A program made the position numbers and the translations under genes. Positions 14,430 through 23,224 of a DNA stretch of 64,000 nt are shown here, in pieces (position 1 is the stretch's first letter; each line of letters begins with the position of its first letter). A model generated the notes under the pieces. That model saw only the letters and a list, made by a program, of their open reading frames with translations. It was not told where the DNA came from and made no database searches. Source of the stretch: Sva-07 sp964651825 (GTDB lineage Bacteria; Actinomycetota; Acidimicrobiia; Acidimicrobiales; Ilumatobacteraceae); the NCBI GenBank assembly GCA_964651825.1, contig CAZYWK010000010.1, positions 3,355 through 67,354 of the forward strand, given 5' to 3'.

Positions 14430-17156
14430 ATGAGACGGACACGGATTCTTGCCGCCACGCTCGTGATCGCCGGCGCCGGCCTGGCGGGGATCGAGGCCAC
14501 CAGCCCGACCGAGCGGACCGAGGCACTCCCGCCGCCCGCGGGCGCGTACAGCTACGGGGCCGCCGGCACGGCGCGCAACGGAACGGGAGGATCGATCGCG
14601 CCGTCACCGACCTCGGCGTCGTGGCCGGGCACCGGGGCGGGCCAGAACGGCGGACCGTTCGCCTTCGTCGGCGCCCACTACGGATCGCTGTGGGGCGTGC
14701 CGGCGGGGCCGAACAACGCTCGCGGCGTCGGCTACTGCGTGATGGAGGACGTCGGCGGCGAGGGCGCCGTCACCCAGCGCCCCGACCCGCCAGCGTGGGA
14801 CGCCACCGAGATGGCGAGCGCAGCGGCGTTGATGGCCACCTTCGGCGGTGACGCCGTCGTGCCCTACGGCATCGACGAGACCGGCAGCTACGACACGGCG
14901 ACCGGTGAGTGGCAACACCCGATGCTCCTCGGCGGCGGCGACTACACGCGTCGCCGCCAGATCGCCGTGAACTTCGGCGTGCGGATGTTCCTGGAGGACC
15001 AGAGCCCGACCGGTGTCGCCGCGGGCCGCAAGCTCGCCCGCGACACCGCCGTCGTCAACGGCACCGGCGGGAACTTCAGCGCGCTGAGCAACGGGTACCG
15101 GGTCGCGCAGCACCTCGCCGGGGTGGCCGACGTGCAGCACGCGATCGGCGGTGTTCGCCTCGAGGTCGTGTGGGGCACGCCGGGCGGCGTGGCCCCCACC
15201 GCGCCCGGCAAGTATCCGATCGAGGTCCACGCGCTCGACGCCACCGGCCGCCACGTGGGGCTCGTTCCCGTGCTCCAACTGTCGGGGGTCGGCATCGGCG
15301 CCAACCGATCGGTCGGAGCGATCGCCCGCGTCGACAACAGCCGCGACACCCCGGGGGATGCCGCCCGCTGGAATGCGGCCACCGCGATGGGCTGGCCGGT
15401 GTGGCAGATGAACGCCCAGCTCACCACCGATCCGCGGTTCGAGGTGCGCACCAACCCCGCCGCCGCCGACGTCGCCGGGCGAGACGGCATCGCCCGGTTC
15501 ACCGTCGAGATCACCGCTCCGGCGTGGGAGCTCGCGTTCCACACCCAGGCGCCGACGGCCGACACCACTCTGCACGCCGGCACCGGTGTGCAGGGCCAGG
15601 TGACGTGGGCCGGCCCGCCGCAGTCGGCCTCGGTGCGGGCCGCCTACTCGCCACCGCCCACCGGACACTTCCGGATCCGCAAGGTGCTCGACGACCCGGT
15701 CGTGCAGGGCGACCGCGACATGTCGGGCTTCTCGTTCGAGGTCGTGTCCGACACGACCGGCGCTTCATTCGGCACGCTCTCGACCGATACGTCCGGGCGC
15801 ACGCCGCGGATCCAGGCCGTGGCCGGACGGTACCGCTTGAGCGAGGTCGCCCGCCCGCCGTGGGCGACCGGCACGCTGTCGCCCGGACCGATCATCGTCA
15901 CCTTCGATCCCGTGACGGCCGGCGGCACAGTGGTCGAGTTCACCTACACGAATCGCGTTCCTGCCGCCACGATCGACACCGTGGCGACCGACGCAGCCGA
16001 CGGCGATCACGTCGTCGACCTCGACGGTACCGCCACGTCGAGGCACGCGATCGTCGACCGGGTCTCCTATTGCGGGCTCGTACCGGGTACGCCCTACGAG
16101 CTGCGCGGCGCGATCGTGACCCGGCTCGACGCCCACGACGGAGCCGGTTCGGCCCACTCCGAACCCCTCGTCGCGGCCACCACCGCGTTCACGCCCACCG
16201 CACCGTGCGGCACCGCCGACGTGCACTTCGAGGTGGACGGAGCGTCGATGCTGCGCGGCACGGTGGGCGCCGTGTTCGAGACGCTCGTGCTGGCCGCCAA
16301 CGCGCAGGTCGTCGCCACCCACGCCGACCCGCTCGACGCCGACCAGACGATCTGGTTCCCGCTCGTCACCACCCGCCTCCACGCGACCGACGACAGCCCG
16401 ACCGACGACGACAACAACGACGACAACAACAACGACGACGACACGGTCGACGACGACACGGTCGCCACCACCGCCACTTCGATCACCGTCGCCGACGAGG
16501 TGACCTACGCCGGGCTGGAACCGACGCGTCCGTACCGGGCCGTGCTCACGTTGCACGAACGGACCGCCGACGCCGGATGCGCTGCCGAGCCCGTGGCCGA
16601 CCCGGTGGTCGTCGAGTTCACGCCAACCGCACCGTCGGGCACGGTGACCGTCGGCGCAGCGACCTTGACGACGCCAGGCACGTTCGTCGCGTTCGAACGG
16701 ATCGAGCGGATCGAACCACCCGGCCCCGACGGAGCCAACGCCGCCCGGACCACGCTCGTCGCGACCCACACCGACTGCGACGAGGCGCTGCAGACCGTCA
16801 CGATCGCTCCACCACCACCGCCACCTCCACCACCGCCACCAGTGCCGACCACGACGGCGTTGCCGCAAGCCTCCACCACGACCATCGCGCCGACGACCAC
16901 CACCACGCCGGCGAGCACGACCACGGTGCCGGTGGAGACGACACCACCAACCAGTCCGCCAACCACACCACCCGTCACCCCGCCGCCAACGCCGCAGCTC
17001 CCACGCACCGGCGGGAGCTCGCACGGGATGACCCGGCTGGCGTCGCTGCTCGTCCTGACGGGTGCCGGCCTGTTCGCCGCGTCCGGCGGTCCACCCTCCG
17101 AGGTCGTTCATCGGGGACGGGGCCGGACGAACGGGGGTCGCGGCAGGAGTCGGTGA
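14430..17156 (+). CDS. VaFE-repeat surface protein with LPRTG sorting signal
   Basis: A 908-residue exported wall protein. A signal peptide (RILAATLVIAGAGLAG) is followed by an N-terminal region with GVGYCVMED, reminiscent of thioester-domain adhesins. Residues about 405-515 form a prealbumin/SpaA-like domain (FRIRKVLDDP). Two VaFE-type repeats follow (about 520-650 and 690-790), with VDRVSYCGLVPGTPYELRG and VADEVTYAGLEPTRPYRA. They are separated by an Asp/Asn run encoded by GACAAC repeats near 16390-16460. A poly-Pro/Thr stalk leads to LPRTG near residue 855, a hydrophobic helix and a tail. The tail HRGRGRTNGG is longer than usual and is encoded by a GGGGACGGGGCCGGA repeat (17113-17139). The protein is probably a pilus-like adhesin fixed by an unseen sortase. 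Confidence 0.9.
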   Translation: MRRTRILAATLVIAGAGLAGIEATSPTERTEALPPPAGAYSYGAAGTARNGTGGSIAPSPTSASWPGTGAGQNGGPFAFVGAHYGSLWGVPAGPNNARGVGYCVMEDVGGEGAVTQRPDPPAWDATEMASAAALMATFGGDAVVPYGIDETGSYDTATGEWQHPMLLGGGDYTRRRQIAVNFGVRMFLEDQSPTGVAAGRKLARDTAVVNGTGGNFSALSNGYRVAQHLAGVADVQHAIGGVRLEVVWGTPGGVAPTAPGKYPIEVHALDATGRHVGLVPVLQLSGVGIGANRSVGAIARVDNSRDTPGDAARWNAATAMGWPVWQMNAQLTTDPRFEVRTNPAAADVAGRDGIARFTVEITAPAWELAFHTQAPTADTTLHAGTGVQGQVTWAGPPQSASVRAAYSPPPTGHFRIRKVLDDPVVQGDRDMSGFSFEVVSDTTGASFGTLSTDTSGRTPRIQAVAGRYRLSEVARPPWATGTLSPGPIIVTFDPVTAGGTVVEFTYTNRVPAATIDTVATDAADGDHVVDLDGTATSRHAIVDRVSYCGLVPGTPYELRGAIVTRLDAHDGAGSAHSEPLVAATTAFTPTAPCGTADVHFEVDGASMLRGTVGAVFETLVLAANAQVVATHADPLDADQTIWFPLVTTRLHATDDSPTDDDNNDDNNNDDDTVDDDTVATTATSITVADEVTYAGLEPTRPYRAVLTLHERTADAGCAAEPVADPVVVEFTPTAPSGTVTVGAATLTTPGTFVAFERIERIEPPGPDGANAARTTLVATHTDCDEALQTVTIAPPPPPPPPPPPVPTTTALPQASTTTIAPTTTTTPASTTTVPVETTPPTSPPTTPPVTPPPTPQLPRTGGSSHGMTRLASLLVLTGAGLFAASGGPPSEVVHRGRGRTNGGRGRSR
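17113..17139. repeat. GGGGACGGGGCCGGA element, copy 3
   Basis: Third copy, with GAACGGGGGTC on its right side. It encodes the last residues of the VaFE-repeat protein. Confidence 0.55.
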
Positions 17157-17280
17157 CGGCTGCGTCAAGAGAGTGTCAAGGGGGTACCAGCCCTTCGAAC
17201 CCGAGTCGATACTTGACCACGGTGCAGACGAAGGCGAACGGGACGACAGGGCGGGACACGACCGCCGGCTGGACCTCGCC

Positions 17281-19761
17281 GTGAGCGCTACCTCGACGCT
17301 GGACGCAGGCGTCGACGGCGGCCGCACCACGTTCGAGCCGCCCGTTCCGTCGCTGACCGGCACCGGTTCAGCGATGCTCACGCCGACCACGGTGCGCTGG
17401 GCCGTGGTCGCCGTCGCCGTCGTCGCCGGCCTGTTCGCCGGCCTCGGGAACCTCGTGGTCGACGATCCGGCCGCCGGCCCGATCGGCTGGCTGTTCGCCG
17501 GGTCGCCCGAACCGACCGGAGCGCCGCTCGTCGACTTCATGCTCGTCGGGCTCGCGGTCGGCTTCGTCACGTGGCTCGGGGCAGCCGCGCTGCGCTGGGA
17601 CGTCGCGGTCGTCAGCATCGTCGCCGGGATCACCAGCTGGTCGATCCCCGGCGCAGTCATCGGGGTCGTCAACGCGATCGTCGGCTATGCGATCCCGGAT
17701 CGCCGCGGCGCGAAGAGTGTGATCACCGCGGGGATGGTCGGCATCGCCCTGAACGTGGCGTGCAGGGGAAACCTCGGCACGCCCGGCAATCCGGGCTTCT
17801 TCGGGCTGTCGAGCCTCATCGGGATCGGGCTCGGAGTCGTCGTCGCCGTCCTCGGCCTGCGCCGCCGGACGCGGGGAACGAGACGATTCGTGATGATCGC
17901 CACACTCGTCGTGGCGCCGCTGACGCTGATCGGTGCGATCGGTGTCGTGTACGGCGCGTGGGCCGCGCGCGACGACCTGCGCGACGCGAGCGCGCAGGCC
18001 GAACAAGCCCTCGAACAGCTCGGCCATGGCGACGTCGACGAGGCCCAGGCGACGTTCCGCGCGGCCGCCGCGGCGTTCGAGCGCGCCGACGAACGCCTGT
18101 CGAACCCCGCCGCCCAGATCGCCCGGTTCGTACCGATCGTCGCCCAGCACCGTCGCGCCGCGACCGGCCTGAGCGCCGAGGCCGCAGCCGCGTCGTCCGC
18201 GATCGCCGAGCAGCTCGAGCGGGTCGATCTCGACGGGCTGACGATCGTCGACGGCCGCATCGACCTCGACAAGGTCCGCGCGGTGCAGGCCCCGCTGCTG
18301 GCGATCCAGACGCGCATCGTCGAGCTCGACGAGTCGATCGGCGACGCGCGCAGCCCGTGGCTCGTCGCGCCCGTCACCGAACGCATCGACGACCTCGCCG
18401 TCGACGTCGCCGACCAGCGCCAGCGCAGCAACGACGCGCTGTCGGTCGCCGTCGCCGCCCCCGCGCTGCTCGGCGGGGATGGCCCACGGGTCTACTTCCT
18501 CGCGTTCACGACACCGGCCGAGGCGCGTGGCCTCGGCGGGTTCATGGGGAACTGGGCCGAGATCACCGTCGACGACGGCGCCATCGCACTCACCCGGTTC
18601 GGACGGGCCGAAGACCTCGACGACGCCGCCGCGCCCGGCACCCGCTTCCTCACCGGCCCGAGCGACTGGCTCACCCGCTACGGCCCGTTCCAACTGACCA
18701 ACGGTGAGGGGGGCTCCACGGGTGCGGAGCCGTTCAAGAACGTCACGATGTCACCGAGCATGGAGTCCACCAGCCAGGCGATCGCCGAGCTGTACCCGCA
18801 GAGCGGCGGCCAGGCGCTCGACGGGGTGTTCGCCATGGACGTGTACACGCTTGCCCGCTTCCTCCGGTTCACCGGCCCGATCACCCTCCCCGCCGGGAGC
18901 GGACCGGCCGGCGGCGGGGCGGTGACGGCCGACAACGCGGCCAAGTTCCTCCTCAACGACCAGTACGACCTGACCGAGCTCGACACCCGCGTCGACGTGC
19001 TGAGCGACTTCTCCCACGCCGTCGTCGACGCGCTGCTCACCGGCTCACTCCCGCCGCCCACCGACCTGATCGACGTGCTCGGCCCGATGGTCGACCAGGG
19101 CCGGTTCTCGGCCTACGCCGTGCGCGGCACCGAGCAGGACCTGCTGCGGCGGCTCGGGCTCAGCGGCACGCTGCCGCTGGTCGACACGGGATCCGGCACG
19201 AGCGCGAACGCGGGCGACGCGATCGCCATCGCGTTCAACAACGCAGTGGGCAACAAGATCGACTACTACCTGGCGTCGTCGGCGAAGTACACGGTGTCGG
19301 CCGAGGCTTCCTCCAACACCGCCACCGCGACACTCGAGATCACGATGACCAACGGCGCGCCGACCGATGGCGAGCCGAGCTACGTGATCGGCAACCCGAT
19401 CGATCTGCCGGTGGGCGAGAACCGCACGTACGTGTCGGTGTTCACCCGGCTGCCGGTGCAGGAACTCCAGATCGGCGGCAAGCGGATCGACGCGGAACCG
19501 GGCTTCGAGGCGGGCTACTTCACGACGTCCGCGTTCGTCCAGCTCGCCGCCGGCGAGAGCGTCACGCTGACGTTCACGATGGGCGGGCCGATCGATCTCA
19601 CCGGTGGCTACACGCTCGACGCGCGGACGCCGCCGACCGTCGCGCCCACGCCCATCGACGTCGAGGTGACCTATCACCGAGACGGTGCCGATGGTGACGA
19701 CGTCGAGCACGCGGTCGCCGCCCGACGCGACCCCGGCACCCTCCACGTCGCGGTCTCCTGA
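17281..19761 (+). CDS. DUF4012 membrane protein
   Basis: About 826 residues from GTG 17281; the open frame extends back to 17062, but the extra sequence is low-complexity and overlaps the previous gene. Residues about 30-215 contain around six hydrophobic segments (WAVVAVAVVAGLFAGL, VVSIVAGITSW, LIGIGLGVVVAVLGL and others). A helical Ala/Glu-rich stretch follows. The extracytoplasmic DUF4012 domain (about 390-790) has YFLAFTTPAEARGLGGFMGN. DUF4012 proteins are common in actinobacteria next to surface-polysaccharide or wall genes; the molecular role is unknown. It sits between two LPRTG protein genes on the same strand, which suggests a cell-envelope function. Confidence 0.85.
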   Translation: MSATSTLDAGVDGGRTTFEPPVPSLTGTGSAMLTPTTVRWAVVAVAVVAGLFAGLGNLVVDDPAAGPIGWLFAGSPEPTGAPLVDFMLVGLAVGFVTWLGAAALRWDVAVVSIVAGITSWSIPGAVIGVVNAIVGYAIPDRRGAKSVITAGMVGIALNVACRGNLGTPGNPGFFGLSSLIGIGLGVVVAVLGLRRRTRGTRRFVMIATLVVAPLTLIGAIGVVYGAWAARDDLRDASAQAEQALEQLGHGDVDEAQATFRAAAAAFERADERLSNPAAQIARFVPIVAQHRRAATGLSAEAAAASSAIAEQLERVDLDGLTIVDGRIDLDKVRAVQAPLLAIQTRIVELDESIGDARSPWLVAPVTERIDDLAVDVADQRQRSNDALSVAVAAPALLGGDGPRVYFLAFTTPAEARGLGGFMGNWAEITVDDGAIALTRFGRAEDLDDAAAPGTRFLTGPSDWLTRYGPFQLTNGEGGSTGAEPFKNVTMSPSMESTSQAIAELYPQSGGQALDGVFAMDVYTLARFLRFTGPITLPAGSGPAGGGAVTADNAAKFLLNDQYDLTELDTRVDVLSDFSHAVVDALLTGSLPPPTDLIDVLGPMVDQGRFSAYAVRGTEQDLLRRLGLSGTLPLVDTGSGTSANAGDAIAIAFNNAVGNKIDYYLASSAKYTVSAEASSNTATATLEITMTNGAPTDGEPSYVIGNPIDLPVGENRTYVSVFTRLPVQELQIGGKRIDAEPGFEAGYFTTSAFVQLAAGESVTLTFTMGGPIDLTGGYTLDARTPPTVAPTPIDVEVTYHRDGADGDDVEHAVAARRDPGTLHVAVS

Positions 19762-19920
19762 ACCGGCTGGTCGTGTCGCCACGAGTGACCACACTGCGTG
19801 GTATTTCGGGAACCGACCTCGCGTCGTCCTGAGCCAACCGCGCTCTGCGGTTGCCGGATTCGGGAGCATATGATTCCTTGAATCCCTTGTCCTGCAACGA
19901 AAAGCTTACGTCAAGCCGAC

Positions 19921-19949
19921 TTGCAATGGTCAGGGAGCGTCGATATGGT
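19921..19949 (+). promoter_or_regulatory. Possible promoter upstream of the duplicated-domain LPRTG gene
   Basis: TTGCAA (19921-19926) and TATGGT (19944-19949) are separated by 17 nt in an unusually AT-rich stretch of the 257-bp intergenic region 19762-20018. No other structure was seen in that region. Transcription would give a leader of about 60 nt before ATG 20019. Confidence 0.3.
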
Positions 19950-20018
19950 CATCTCACCGAAAGTGGTGAACGCCCATTCCGAGCACCACAACGCGGATCA
20001 GTGAAGGCGGATCAAACG

Positions 20019-21461
20019 ATGGCGGCAGCACCCACTCGACTCAGCGGCACCCGTGCGGGACGTTTCGGACGCGTCTGGCTGGCCGGCCTGGCCCTCGCGG
20101 CCGGCGCGGCGTTCGTGCTCCCGAACGCGACGAACGCGGCCGACAACGAATCGGCGGCGCCGACGACCGACAACCCGGCCGACGACTACATCCCGACGAC
20201 GACGATCGGCGACCGCTCGGTCCAGATCAACGCCCTCGCACCGGAGTGCATCGCGGACGTCCCGTACATCCGGTACGCGATCACCCCGACCGGCTTCAGC
20301 TCGAGCGGGCCTGCCACGCTGAGCTTCTACGACAGGAACGGCACCTTCGTCGAGTCGCGCATCGTGTCGAGCCTCTCGGGCACGACGATCTTCCCCGGCG
20401 CCTCGGCCAACCCGCCCCGCTGGCCGGGTTGGAAGCGAGCCGAGAACGGCAACTGGATCCCCGACGACAGCGACGCCATCTTGCGCGAGGGCCTCACCGT
20501 GCGGGTGTCGCTCGGCGCCGAACCGTCGGTCACGCTCGAAGCGACAGGGAACGTCAGCTTTCCCCCGTCGTCGGCGCGTTGCTACGGCCCCCCTGGGAAC
20601 CGGTCGCTCGACGTCTCGGCCTTCACCCCGATCTGCATCGCCGAGGCACCGTTCATCGACTACGCCATCGTCCCCGTCGGCTTCAGTTCGACCGGCCCCG
20701 CCACGTTGACCTTCTACGACAAGAACGGCAACTTCGTCGAGCAGCGCACCGTGTCCTCGTTGTCGGGTCGGACCATCTACCCCGGCGCTTCGGTCGATGC
20801 CAACGGCAACACCACCGACTGGCCGGGTTGGAAGCAGGCCGAGAACGGCAACTGGATCCCCGACGACAGCGACGCCATCCTGCGCGACGGCCTCAAGATC
20901 ACCGTCTCGATCGACGCCGGCGCCGATCAACCGCAGGGTCTCGTGTTCGTCGAGCAGACGATCCTCGATGCGACGGCGACCGTGAGCTACCCGCCGGCGA
21001 CGTCTCCGTGCGCCAACCCGCCGGAAGGGACACCGCCCACGACCACGATCTGCGTCGGCACGTCGACCTCGACCGGCGGTGGCTCGCCGACCACGACCGA
21101 CCCGTGCCAGCCGCCGCCGCCCTGCGTGCCCGGCACCAGCACCGGTGGATCTTCGTCGTCGTCGACCGGGGGTGGCGAGAACTGCGAACCCCCGTGCGTG
21201 CCCGGCACCAGCACCGGTGGATCTTCGTCGTCGTCGACCGGCGGTGGCGAGACCTGCGAGCCACCGCCGTGCGTGCCGGCCACGACCGTCGCGGGATCGT
21301 CGGCCACGCCGACCACCGTCGACCCCGCATGCAGCCTGCCCCGCACCGGTAGCGACGGTGTGCGGACGCTGATGACCATCGGCGGAGTCGCACTCGCTGC
21401 CGGCGCTCTGATCACCCTGCTCGCCCGTCGTCGCAAGCCTGGGGCCGCCACCCCGGTCTGA
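20019..21461 (+). CDS. LPRTG surface protein with duplicated unknown domain
   Basis: A 480-residue exported protein. ATG 20019 follows an AAGGCGG ribosome site, and the signal peptide LAGLALAAGAAFVLPNATNA follows. Two copies of a domain of about 110-125 residues occupy residues about 75-187 and 200-335. Each has C-I-A, then GFSSxGPATLxFYD, SSLSGxTIxPGAS, WPGWKxAENGNWIPDDSDA and a closing Cys. I do not recognise this domain. A 42-nt block is identical in both copies (20439-20480, 20838-20879). Next come two 72-nt-spaced repeats coding CVPGTSTGGSSSSSTGGGE, then LPRTGSDG, a hydrophobic helix and RRRKPG for wall sorting. A strong terminator follows at 21508. Confidence 0.9.
   Translation: MAAAPTRLSGTRAGRFGRVWLAGLALAAGAAFVLPNATNAADNESAAPTTDNPADDYIPTTTIGDRSVQINALAPECIADVPYIRYAITPTGFSSSGPATLSFYDRNGTFVESRIVSSLSGTTIFPGASANPPRWPGWKRAENGNWIPDDSDAILREGLTVRVSLGAEPSVTLEATGNVSFPPSSARCYGPPGNRSLDVSAFTPICIAEAPFIDYAIVPVGFSSTGPATLTFYDKNGNFVEQRTVSSLSGRTIYPGASVDANGNTTDWPGWKQAENGNWIPDDSDAILRDGLKITVSIDAGADQPQGLVFVEQTILDATATVSYPPATSPCANPPEGTPPTTTICVGTSTSTGGGSPTTTDPCQPPPPCVPGTSTGGSSSSSTGGGENCEPPCVPGTSTGGSSSSSTGGGETCEPPPCVPATTVAGSSATPTTVDPACSLPRTGSDGVRTLMTIGGVALAAGALITLLARRRKPGAATPV
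21123..21252. repeat. 72-bp-period tandem repeat in the stalk of the LPRTG protein
   Basis: A nearly identical block starts at 21123 and again at 21195, each coding CVPGTSTGGSSSSSTGGGE. This is a stalk-length repeat that could vary between strains. Confidence 0.6.
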
Positions 21462-21507
21462 CGCCGACGGACACACCCGACGCTCCTGCTGAGCGTCTCA
21501 CGAACTC

Positions 21508-21547
21508 GATGCCCCCACTTCCGCCGAGTGGGGGCATCGTGCTTTTT
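21508..21547 (+). terminator. Rho-independent terminator
   Basis: GATGCCCCCACT (21508-21519) pairs perfectly with AGTGGGGGCATC (21527-21538) over a 7-nt loop, followed by GTGC and TTTTT (21543-21547). It ends the LPRTG gene transcript. The rest of the 317-bp gap 21462-21778 holds a palindromic repeat (21578-21632) and the leader of the next gene. Confidence 0.85.
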
Positions 21548-21577
21548 CCCAGTCGGCCCGCAGCACAGGTTCAGCCC

Positions 21578-21632
21578 ACGTTTGCGTCGGGATCTGGGTA
21601 CGCCTGCCCGTGCTGAATCCCGACGCAAACGT
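21578..21632. repeat. TTTGCGTCGGGATTC palindromic element, copy 1
   Basis: Left arm ACGTTTGCGTCGGGAT and right arm GAATCCCGACGCAAACGT around a middle containing GGTACGCCTG. The same arms occur at 34254, 35606, 49646 and 63189. This copy lies downstream of the terminator at 21508. Confidence 0.75.
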
Positions 21633-21778
21633 CGCTGCTGGGCATGACGGAACGATGACGACGTCTGGAATTCCTCAAGGTGTCGAGGGTCACGCCGATG
21701 GATTGTCCGCAAGCTGCGACGACAGCGGGTACGCAAGCGGCGTTGGGCCGCTGTGTTCGAGAAAGGATCGTCACCGAC

Positions 21779-22330
21779 ATGGCAACCAAGACCCCCACCC
21801 CCTCGCGTAACGACAAGTCCGGCCGGCGCCGGAAGGTCACCAAGTTCGCCCTCGCCGGAGTCGCCGTCCTCGGCGTCGGCGCCGCCCTCACCAGCGCCGC
21901 CTGGACCGACAACGTCTGGTTCGCGGCCGATGCGTCGTCCGGCGCCGTCGACCTCCGAGGTAGCGCCGATGGCGGTGGAACCTGGGCCGAAGGCAACACG
22001 TCCGGTGGTGCTGTGGTGATCGGAGTCACCGAGTTCGCTGACATGGCGCCCCTCGAGGAGCGGTCCGTGACGCTGCTCGTCCGGAACTTCGGCCAGGGCA
22101 TCTTCACCCTGAACGAGGAGCCGGTCGCGTCGACCTCGACGAATAACATCTTCACCGACGCAGACATCGACGTCTCGGGGCTGAGCTTCACGACAGATCT
22201 GCACGCCGATGGACTCCTTGATCCGGGCGACGTCGCTTCGTACACCATGACGGTGACGGCACCCGACTGGTCGGATGCTCAACAGAACCAGGACGCCGTG
22301 TTGTACGTCCAGGTCGGTGCAAGCACCTGA
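21779..22330 (+). CDS. SipW-dependent exported protein (TasA/CalY-like fibre candidate)
   Basis: A 183-residue exported protein. ATG 21779 follows AAAGGA at good distance; a longer in-frame start at 21680 overlaps nothing useful. The N-terminus RRRKVTKFALAGVAVLGVGA ends in LTSAAWTDNVWF, the SipW-type signal peptide pattern (S-A-A-W-T-D). The mature domain is acidic, β-rich and compact (LRGSADGGGTW, MAPLEERSVTLLVRN, YTMTVTAPDW), like TasA/CalY proteins, with no cysteine or anchor. It would be cleaved by the neighbouring signal peptidase and could assemble into extracellular fibres. A hairpin at 22348-22387 separates it from the peptidase gene, which fits high expression of this first gene. Confidence 0.85.
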   Translation: MATKTPTPSRNDKSGRRRKVTKFALAGVAVLGVGAALTSAAWTDNVWFAADASSGAVDLRGSADGGGTWAEGNTSGGAVVIGVTEFADMAPLEERSVTLLVRNFGQGIFTLNEEPVASTSTNNIFTDADIDVSGLSFTTDLHADGLLDPGDVASYTMTVTAPDWSDAQQNQDAVLYVQVGAST

Positions 22331-22347
22331 TCCATTGACCTTGTGAG

Positions 22348-22387
22348 TCCCGGGTGGTCGTTGCAGTGGTGCGGCGGCCACCCGGGA
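22348..22387 (+). terminator. Hairpin between the exported-protein gene and its signal peptidase gene (attenuator?)
   Basis: TCCCGGGTGG (22348-22357) pairs perfectly with CCACCCGGGA (22378-22387) over a 20-nt loop. Only a short TTTT follows downstream at about 22396, so it may act as a partial terminator or as a 3' stabiliser. It would make the first gene's mRNA more abundant than that of the peptidase. Confidence 0.55.
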
Positions 22388-22410
22388 TCTCTGGGTTTTC
22401 GGGAACTCTC

Positions 22411-23202
22411 ATGAAAGTCATCCGCATCCTCGGCAACGTCGTGCTCTGGCTGGCCGCGCTGTTGGGCGTGGCGGCGGGGTCGTTGTTCATCGCCAACAAG
22501 CTGGAGATCGTCAACCCGTTGATCGTGATCTCCGGGTCGATGGAGCCGGGCATCCACACCGGCGACATGGTCATCGACAAGCAGGTGCCCACGGCCGGCC
22601 TCGAGGTCGGCGACGTCGTGTCGCTGCCGAGCGACCTCACCCACAAACTCGTCACCCACCGCATCACCCAGATCGAACGCTCCACCGACGGCCCCGCCGG
22701 CACCAGCTGGAAGATCTACATGAAGGGCGACGCCAACGAGTTCGAAGACATCGCCCCGTACTACGTCGGCGACCACGTGTGGAGCCCGGCCGTACGGCTC
22801 CCGCAGATGGGCGTCGTCGTCTCCAAGATGATGAACCCCGGATTCTCCCTGCCGATCGTGCTCGCCCTCGGCGCGCTGCTCGGCATCTCGCTGCTCTCCG
22901 AGGAACCGTCGAAGAACGAAACCGAAGAGAGCGACGACACCGAGCGCGACGAAGCGCTGGATCGCCCCGAGCCCGACCCGATCCGCGCCGCGGCGCTCGA
23001 CGATCTCGATGTCGCCCTCGCCGCCCTCGGCATCACGATCGACGACAAACCCGCCGACGATCCGCCCGACCAACCCGCCGACGATCGCCGCAAGCACCCT
23101 GCCGGCCCCGCCGACCCGAACCCCGCCGACCCCGATCCCGACTCGACCACCGACCCCGACTCGACCACCGGGCTCGAACGCGAGCTGGTGCTGACCGGAT
23201 AG
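22411..23202 (+). CDS. Signal peptidase I of the SipW/archaeal (ER) type
   Basis: 263 residues. Transmembrane helix 1 is LGNVVLWLAALLGVAAGSLF. The catalytic Ser is Ser43 in ISGSMEPG, and His83 in VTHRI replaces the Lys of standard LepB, as in SipW and eukaryotic signal peptidases. MKGDANEFED and a strand VRLPQMGVVV follow, then a second helix (SLPIVLALGALLGISLL). The C-terminal 85 residues are acidic and Pro-rich (PADPDPDSTTDPDSTT), facing the cytoplasm, of unknown use. It lies between two genes with SipW-type signal peptides and is the obvious dedicated peptidase for both. The start is ATG 22411. Confidence 0.9.
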   Translation: MKVIRILGNVVLWLAALLGVAAGSLFIANKLEIVNPLIVISGSMEPGIHTGDMVIDKQVPTAGLEVGDVVSLPSDLTHKLVTHRITQIERSTDGPAGTSWKIYMKGDANEFEDIAPYYVGDHVWSPAVRLPQMGVVVSKMMNPGFSLPIVLALGALLGISLLSEEPSKNETEESDDTERDEALDRPEPDPIRAAALDDLDVALAALGITIDDKPADDPPDQPADDRRKHPAGPADPNPADPDPDSTTDPDSTTGLERELVLTG

Positions 23203-23224
23203 GCGCGGCACCGACCACCACACG

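Noticed and set aside
16390..16460. Asp/Asn-rich stretch as a calcium-binding RTX repeat
   Set aside because: It lacks the GGxGxDxUx nonapeptide and is a simple GACAAC codon repeat acting as a linker.
15765..17672. Minus-strand open frame of 635 codons
   Set aside because: It lies opposite the VaFE protein and the DUF4012 start and has no recognisable domain; GC-rich DNA often leaves such frames open.
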